A DNA stretch of 28,490 bases from an uncultured Porphyromonadaceae bacterium (lineage in GTDB: Bacteria; Bacteroidota; Bacteroidia; Bacteroidales; Muribaculaceae), in the NCBI GenBank assembly GCA_900548875.1, contig URMA01000035.1, positions 1 through 28,490 on the forward strand. Direction: 5' to 3'. Numbering within the stretch: position 1 is the first letter of the stretch; each line of letters starts with the position of its first letter. A program made the position numbers and the translations under genes. Below, one piece after another: positions 24,143-28,490 of the stretch. A model generated the notes under the pieces. The model was not told the origin of the DNA. It saw only the letters and a list, made by a program, of their open reading frames with translations, and did no database searches.

Positions 24143-25951
24143 ATGCAAGCAATAATTTTGGCAGCTGGGATGGGTAAACGTCTCGGAGAACTTACCCGTA
24201 ATAATACAAAGTGTATGGTGAAAGTCGATGGAATTCCGTTGATTGACCGTCTGCTTCGACAGCTTGCCAACTGTGGATTGACACGGATAGTGCTGGTTAT
24301 CGGTTATAAGGGTGAAGAGCTGCGCAAACATGTTGGCGACAGTTATCATGGAATTCCGATTGTCTATGTCGAGAACAAGTTGTTTGACAAGACAAATAAT
24401 ATCTATTCGCTTTGGATGACACGGGATTTGCTTGTTTCGGAAGATACTTTGCTTGTGGAATCTGATTTGATTTTTGAAGATTCCATTTTTGATTTAGTGT
24501 TGGGCAATCCTTCGGAAAACTTGGCTGTGGTGGACCGCTATCAGGCATGGATGGACGGAACGATGGTGTGTATAGACTCGGAATTGAACATTATCAACTT
24601 TGTGCCGAAAAAGATGTTCAATTATCAGGAATTGCACACTTATTATAAAACAGTCAATATATATAAGTTCAGCAAAGAGTTTTCATCGAAGAAATACTTG
24701 CCGTTTCTGGAGGCGTATATCAAGGCTTTTGGAACGAATGAATACTATGAGCAGGTGTTGCGCGTGTTTACCATGCTTGATAACTGCAATTTGAAAGCTT
24801 TGCCACTGAATGGGCAGAAATGGTACGAAATCGACGACGTGCAGGACCTGAACATAGCCGAAGTCCTGTTTGCCGAGGGTGACATGAAACTGAAAATGAT
24901 GCAGAGCCGCTATGGAGGATATTGGCACTTCCCAAATCTTCTTGACTTCTGCTATCTTGTGAATCCTTATTTCCCAACGTCCCGTCTGAAAGAGGAATTA
25001 AAATCGAATTTTGACGTTCTGTTGACGGAATATCCGTCAGGAATGGCTGTCAATTCTTTGCTGATGGGCAAATATTTCGGGTTGTCGCCGGAATTGGTAT
25101 GTGTGGGTAATGGCGCTTCCGAGCTTATCAAGTCGCTTATGGAAAATCTTGAAGGACGGCTGGGTGTCGTGTTGCCGACATTTGAAGAATATCCCAACCG
25201 GTTGAATCCGGCAAGAGTGGAGGCGTATGTTGCTGACAATGACGATTTTTCCTATACGGCAGCAGATCTGGAAGCCTATTTTTCAGACAAGGATATATCC
25301 ACGCTTCTGGTCATTAATCCTGATAATCCTTCGGGAAATTTCATTGCTCCGTCCGACTTGCTGGAGCTGGCTGAATGGACTCGTTCGCGAGGTGTACGTC
25401 TGGTAGTGGATGAGTCGTTTGTCGATTTTTCGGAAGGCTCGTATGGCAATACTTTGTTGAAGGATGATATACTTCGTAAGCATCCAAATCTTGTGGTATT
25501 GAAGAGCATCTCCAAATCCTATGGCGTTACCGGCCTTCGATTGGGGATATTGGCAACCGCCGACGATACGATCATTGCTCCCATGCGAAAGGATGTGGCA
25601 ATATGGAACATCAATTCATTTGCTGAATACTATATGCAGATTTTCGGGAAATATGAAGAGGACTATCATAAGGCTTGTCGACAAATTATAGAAGAACGTG
25701 ATCGTTTCTATGATGAGTTGAAGAAGATACCTTTTTTGCGTGTCATTCCCTCGCAGGCCAATTATTTCCTGTGTGAAATCATATCGTCATATACTTCTCA
25801 TGAATTGACTCTGAAACTTTTGACTGAACATGAAATCCTGTTGAAGGACTGTGGAAAGAAGCAGGCTTTCGCCGGTCGTAGCTTTATCCGTATTGCTGTA
25901 CGCGACAGAGCCGACAATGACCGTCTTTTGAATATTCTACAATCTTACTGA
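24143..25951 (+). CDS. fusion of LicC-like nucleotidyltransferase and PLP-dependent aminotransferase-fold enzyme
   Basis: 602 residues, two enzymes in one chain. Residues about 1-245: NTP-transferase of the phosphocholine cytidylyltransferase type, with IILAAGMGKRLGELTRNNTKCM (nucleotide loop), LLVESDLIFED (metal Asp) and KWYEIDDVQDL (second metal site). Residues about 255-602: class I/II aminotransferase fold resembling histidinol-phosphate aminotransferase and the decarboxylase CobD, with NPDNPSG (392-398), VVDESF (D423 contacts the PLP ring nitrogen), SISKSYGVTGLRLG (PLP lysine K458) and FIRIAVRD (phosphate/carboxylate Arg). It starts 20 bases after the Wzz/Wzc-like gene and is 5 bases before the next. 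Probable role: form an amino-alcohol or amino-acid phosphate and activate it with CTP. Transamination versus decarboxylation is undecided. Confidence 0.82.
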   Translation: MQAIILAAGMGKRLGELTRNNTKCMVKVDGIPLIDRLLRQLANCGLTRIVLVIGYKGEELRKHVGDSYHGIPIVYVENKLFDKTNNIYSLWMTRDLLVSEDTLLVESDLIFEDSIFDLVLGNPSENLAVVDRYQAWMDGTMVCIDSELNIINFVPKKMFNYQELHTYYKTVNIYKFSKEFSSKKYLPFLEAYIKAFGTNEYYEQVLRVFTMLDNCNLKALPLNGQKWYEIDDVQDLNIAEVLFAEGDMKLKMMQSRYGGYWHFPNLLDFCYLVNPYFPTSRLKEELKSNFDVLLTEYPSGMAVNSLLMGKYFGLSPELVCVGNGASELIKSLMENLEGRLGVVLPTFEEYPNRLNPARVEAYVADNDDFSYTAADLEAYFSDKDISTLLVINPDNPSGNFIAPSDLLELAEWTRSRGVRLVVDESFVDFSEGSYGNTLLKDDILRKHPNLVVLKSISKSYGVTGLRLGILATADDTIIAPMRKDVAIWNINSFAEYYMQIFGKYEEDYHKACRQIIEERDRFYDELKKIPFLRVIPSQANYFLCEIISSYTSHELTLKLLTEHEILLKDCGKKQAFAGRSFIRIAVRDRADNDRLLNILQSY

Positions 25952-25956
25952 AAGAA

Positions 25957-26892
25957 ATGCAATATATTGATTTTGAGAAAATAAAGAATCTGGAAATAAC
26001 TCCCCGTGAGTGTGTCGACTGGGTGAAAGAAATGTTTGTTCACAAAAGCGAATGTCAGCTTCCACCAAAGATCAGTATCAAGATGCAGAATGATGTATTT
26101 GTTAATACGATGCCGGCCTATTTGCCCAATCAGCAGGTTGTTGGTGTGAAAGTTGTATCCCGTTATCCGGAGCGTACTCCGGCGTTGCAGAGCGATATTC
26201 TCTTGTACGATGCTGTAAGTGGTCAGAATCTGGCCATTATGGACGGTACGTGGATTACGGCGATGCGAACAGGGGCAGTGGCGGCTTTGAGCATTCAGAC
26301 TTTGCAGAAAGAAGGAGCTCGCAGCTATGGATTTATCGGTTTGGGCAATACGGCAAGGGCAACAATGCTCTGCCTGCAGGCCATCAATGAGAACCGTGAG
26401 CTTGATATTCATCTGTTACGCTATAAGAATCATGTGGAACTGTTCACAAAGCGCTTCGAGAAATATTCGAATTTGAAATTCAAGGTATTCGATACGGCAG
26501 AAGATTTGATTAGAAATTCAGATGTCGTTGTGTCGTGTGTCACGGCTGCAAACGAACTGTTTGCTCCTGATGAGGCTTTTGGTCCCGGTATTCTTGTGGT
26601 TCCGGTTCATACCCGTGGTTTTCAGAACTGTGATTTGGTATTCGACAAGGTGTTTGCCGATGATCGGGCACATGTCGAAAATTTCAAATATTTCAATCGT
26701 TTCCGTCGATTTGATGAAATATCCAATGTCTTGAACGGGCTGTCGGCCGGACGAGAAAATAATGAGGAAAAGATTCTGTCGTATAATATAGGCATTGCCA
26801 TTCACGATATTTATTTTGCTTCCAAAATTCTGGAACGGATGGGGGTGTCAGCTCCGGTTTCGGATTTCGGTATTGAAAAATATTGGGTGTAG
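25957..26892 (+). CDS. ornithine cyclodeaminase / mu-crystallin family enzyme
   Basis: 311 residues, usual length. NAD(P)-dependent enzymes of this family act on amino acids: cyclodeamination, alanine dehydrogenation, or imine reduction. Motifs: PPKISIKMQNDVFVNTMPAYLP and VVGVKVVSRYPERTP, including substrate-contacting Lys; GTWITAMRTGAVAALS, the conserved RTGA block; Rossmann fold GFIGLGNTARATM (about 124-136); DVVVSCVTAANELFAPDEAF near the cofactor; and the C-terminal IGIAIHDIYFASKILERMGV. It is 5 bases from the fusion gene and 21 before licD, so it should work on the same small molecule. The actual reaction cannot be deduced; it may make or reduce an unusual amino acid used as glycan decoration. 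Confidence 0.85.
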   Translation: MQYIDFEKIKNLEITPRECVDWVKEMFVHKSECQLPPKISIKMQNDVFVNTMPAYLPNQQVVGVKVVSRYPERTPALQSDILLYDAVSGQNLAIMDGTWITAMRTGAVAALSIQTLQKEGARSYGFIGLGNTARATMLCLQAINENRELDIHLLRYKNHVELFTKRFEKYSNLKFKVFDTAEDLIRNSDVVVSCVTAANELFAPDEAFGPGILVVPVHTRGFQNCDLVFDKVFADDRAHVENFKYFNRFRRFDEISNVLNGLSAGRENNEEKILSYNIGIAIHDIYFASKILERMGVSAPVSDFGIEKYWV

Positions 26893-26913
26893 CTGCGTAA
26901 TAGGAAAAGGCTT

Positions 26914-27694
26914 ATGAGAAAAATAGAGGTTGCTGAATTGCGAGAAATTCAGTTGAATATTTTGCGGGAAATAGATACATTTTGCCGCAAGCGTGATATT
27001 TGCTATTTCTTGAGTTATGGCAGTCTGATAGGTGCCATCCGTCATAAAGGGTTTATTCCGTGGGATGATGATATTGATATAGCAATGCCCCGGCCTGACT
27101 ATGAGCGTTTTGTAAAGGAATTTACATCCTCCCGCTATGTCGTACTCAATAAGCTTTATGACAAAAAATATCCGTATTTATATGGAAAGGTAGCTGATCC
27201 TGATACATTGGTGAAAGAAAACTATGATTGCCCTATCGAGGTCGGAGTCAATGTCGATGTTTTTCCGATAGATGGGTTGCCTGATGATAAGAAGAAGTCG
27301 GACAGATTGTGTGAGGAAATAAAAATGTTGCGCAAACAGCTGGAAGTAAAACGGTTGTATGTGTCGAAAGATCGTCCATTGTGGAAGAATATTCTCCATG
27401 TAAGTGGTAAGGTATTGCTGAGTCCTGTTTCTGACAGCCGATTATTGAATCATATCTCCAAATTACAGCAACGGTTTCCTTATCAAAATGCTTCATGGGT
27501 CGCTGACTTGAATTTTGCGGAGAGTGCCCAAATCCCTGTTTGAAAAAACCGTTGATGTGGATTTTGAGGACGGTAAGTTTCTTGCGCCCGCAGGCTACGA
27601 CACATGGTTGCGTGCCATTTTCGGCGATTATATGAAATTGCCGCCAGAGGAAAAGCGAGTATCTAATCATTTTTTTACGGTGTTTCATAAATAA
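26914..27694 (+). pseudogene. LicD-family phosphotransferase, frameshifted near 27520
   Basis: LicD proteins transfer a phospho-substituent (phosphocholine and relatives) from a CDP-activated donor onto a glycan. From ATG 26914, with AGGAAAAGG upstream, the frame carries ILREIDTFCRKRDICYFLSYGSLIGAIRHKG and the metal motif WDDDIDIAMPRPDYERF, then stops at 27541-27543. The family's C-terminus is intact but one frame away, starting about 27524: VPKSLFEKTVDVDFEDGKF, APAGYDTWLRAIFGDYMKLPPEEKRVSNH, ending at TAA 27692-27694. Joined, the protein has about 260 residues, the normal LicD length. The break is in gcggagagtgccc, which is no homopolymer, so a genuine mutation is at least as likely as a read error. 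The truncated 209-residue product keeps the metal site but loses the C-terminal domain. Confidence 0.88.
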
Positions 27695-27718
27695 TCAAGT
27701 AAGGTAAGAAAAAAAATG

Positions 27719-27726
27719 TACCTTTG
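27719..27726 (+). promoter_or_regulatory. -7-like element immediately before the GT4 gene
   Basis: TACCTTTG matches TAnnTTTG and ends 5 bases before the ATG at 27732, which would make a nearly leaderless transcript. No TTTG is found 20 bases upstream, so it may be only a chance match. Confidence 0.3.
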
Positions 27727-27731
27727 TATTT

Positions 27732-28490
27732 ATGAAAATATTAATTGTCAATAAATTCTTTTATAATCGTGGCGGAGACTGTGTGTGTGCCATCAGCTTG
27801 GAACAGATGCTTCGTGAACAGGGGCATGAAACGGCTGTGTTTGCCATGCAGTATGCAGAGAATTTTCAGACGCCGTACAATGGTTACTTTGCACCGGAAG
27901 TTTCCTTTTCGGGAGGTGTAGGCGGAAAACTGAAGGCGGCGGCGCGTATCTTTGGCGGAGCCGGTGTGAAGGCTGCCTTTTCTCGTTTGCTGAAGGATTT
28001 TCATCCGGATGTGGTGCATTTTAACAACATACATTCCTATCTTTCGCCGGTAATCGTTAAAATGGCAAAGGATTTTGGAGCGAAGACAGTGTGGACACTG
28101 CATGATTATAAATTAGTGTGTCCGTCGTATTCCTGCCTTTCGCAGGGAAAAGTCTGTGAAGATTGTATTGGCGGTAATGTTCATGGTGTAGTTGACAAAC
28201 GCTGCATGAAAGGCAGCCGTGCGGCAAGTTTCTTGGCCTATTGGGAAGCCCGTTATTGGAATCGTGACAAACTGGCGGCCTATACGGATGCTTTTGTGTG
28301 CCCAAGCAGCTTTATGGCAAAGAAAATGGAGCAGGGCGGATTTCCGTCACAAAAATTGCATGTGGTTTGTAATTTTATGGATCCGGCAAAAATTGAAGGC
28401 TATTCGGTTGTAAAAGAACGGAAGCCATATTATATTTATGTCGGACGTCTGTCGGAGGAAAAAGGCGTGAGGACTCTTTTAGAAGTAGCT
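27732..28490 (+). CDS. family 4 glycosyltransferase, 3'-truncated by window edge
   Basis: An open frame of 253 codons without stop to the window end. The N-terminus MKILIVNKFFYNRGGDCVCAISLEQML fits the acceptor half of a GT4 retaining glycosyltransferase (glycine-rich loop RGGD). Then HPDVVHFNNIHSYLSP, TVWTLHDYKLVCPSYSCL with cysteines followed by VCEDCIGG (a Cys cluster often seen in this subgroup), FVCPSSFMAKKMEQGG, and the start of the donor half at YYIYVGRLSEEKGV. The nucleotide-sugar site E-x7-E lies outside. It adds a sugar to the growing lipid-linked repeat in the cytoplasm. It is 37 bases after the licD stop, and the operon evidently continues. The ATG at 27732 is the first in frame. 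Confidence 0.9.
   Translation, partial: MKILIVNKFFYNRGGDCVCAISLEQMLREQGHETAVFAMQYAENFQTPYNGYFAPEVSFSGGVGGKLKAAARIFGGAGVKAAFSRLLKDFHPDVVHFNNIHSYLSPVIVKMAKDFGAKTVWTLHDYKLVCPSYSCLSQGKVCEDCIGGNVHGVVDKRCMKGSRAASFLAYWEARYWNRDKLAAYTDAFVCPSSFMAKKMEQGGFPSQKLHVVCNFMDPAKIEGYSVVKERKPYYIYVGRLSEEKGVRTLLEVA

Noticed and set aside
1..28490. tRNA or rRNA genes, CRISPR arrays and insertion sequences
   Set aside because: I looked for cloverleaf-type sequences, regularly spaced repeats and transposase motifs and found none I could support.

Overview
The window looks like a Bacteroidales chromosome. Three things point there: -7 promoter elements of the Bacteroidetes form TAnnTTTG, weak Shine-Dalgarno sequences, and typical gene neighbourhoods such as ftsX-DUF3098-uppP-truB-queA. 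I cannot name the genus from sequence alone. Most of the window is moderately GC-rich housekeeping DNA. One stretch, about 2.8-10 kb, is clearly more AT-rich.

Layout. (1) 1-2674: the 3' part of mtaB, a lipid A-type acyltransferase and a family 2 glycosyltransferase, closely packed. (2) 2760-8366: an AT-rich cassette with three genes: a degenerate J-domain-like membrane protein, a membrane-anchored coiled-coil protein ending in a GrpE-like domain, and an 844-residue Hsp70. Together they look like a complete dedicated chaperone machine tethered to the inner membrane. The cassette lies between two copies of an imperfect 48-49 bp repeat and abuts a broken copy of a small exported-protein gene. 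(3) 8337-9842, minus strand: a small two-helix membrane protein and two tandem paralogous exported proteins of unknown function. (4) 10010-14347: a CoA-transferase gene and miaB, divergent, separated by an inverted repeat that carries a promoter element in each arm; then an MFS transporter. (5) 14375-18319: two tandem promoters followed by ftsX, a DUF3098 gene, uppP, truB and queA, closed by a long hairpin. (6) 18404-19618, minus strand: a membrane glycosyltransferase. (7) 19800-28490: the start of a surface polysaccharide locus: Wza-like exporter, Wzy/O-antigen-ligase-like protein, Wzz/Wzc-like protein with a dead kinase domain, a nucleotidyltransferase-aminotransferase fusion, an ornithine-cyclodeaminase-like enzyme, a frameshifted licD and a GT4 glycosyltransferase running off the end.

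How the genes may work together. In region 7, the fusion protein, the cyclodeaminase-like enzyme and LicD suggest synthesis of a nucleotide-activated phospho-amino compound and its transfer onto the glycan. The licD frameshift suggests that decoration may be off in this strain. In region 2, the three genes suggest a chaperone system that reaches across the inner membrane. It is the best candidate for an undescribed system in the window.
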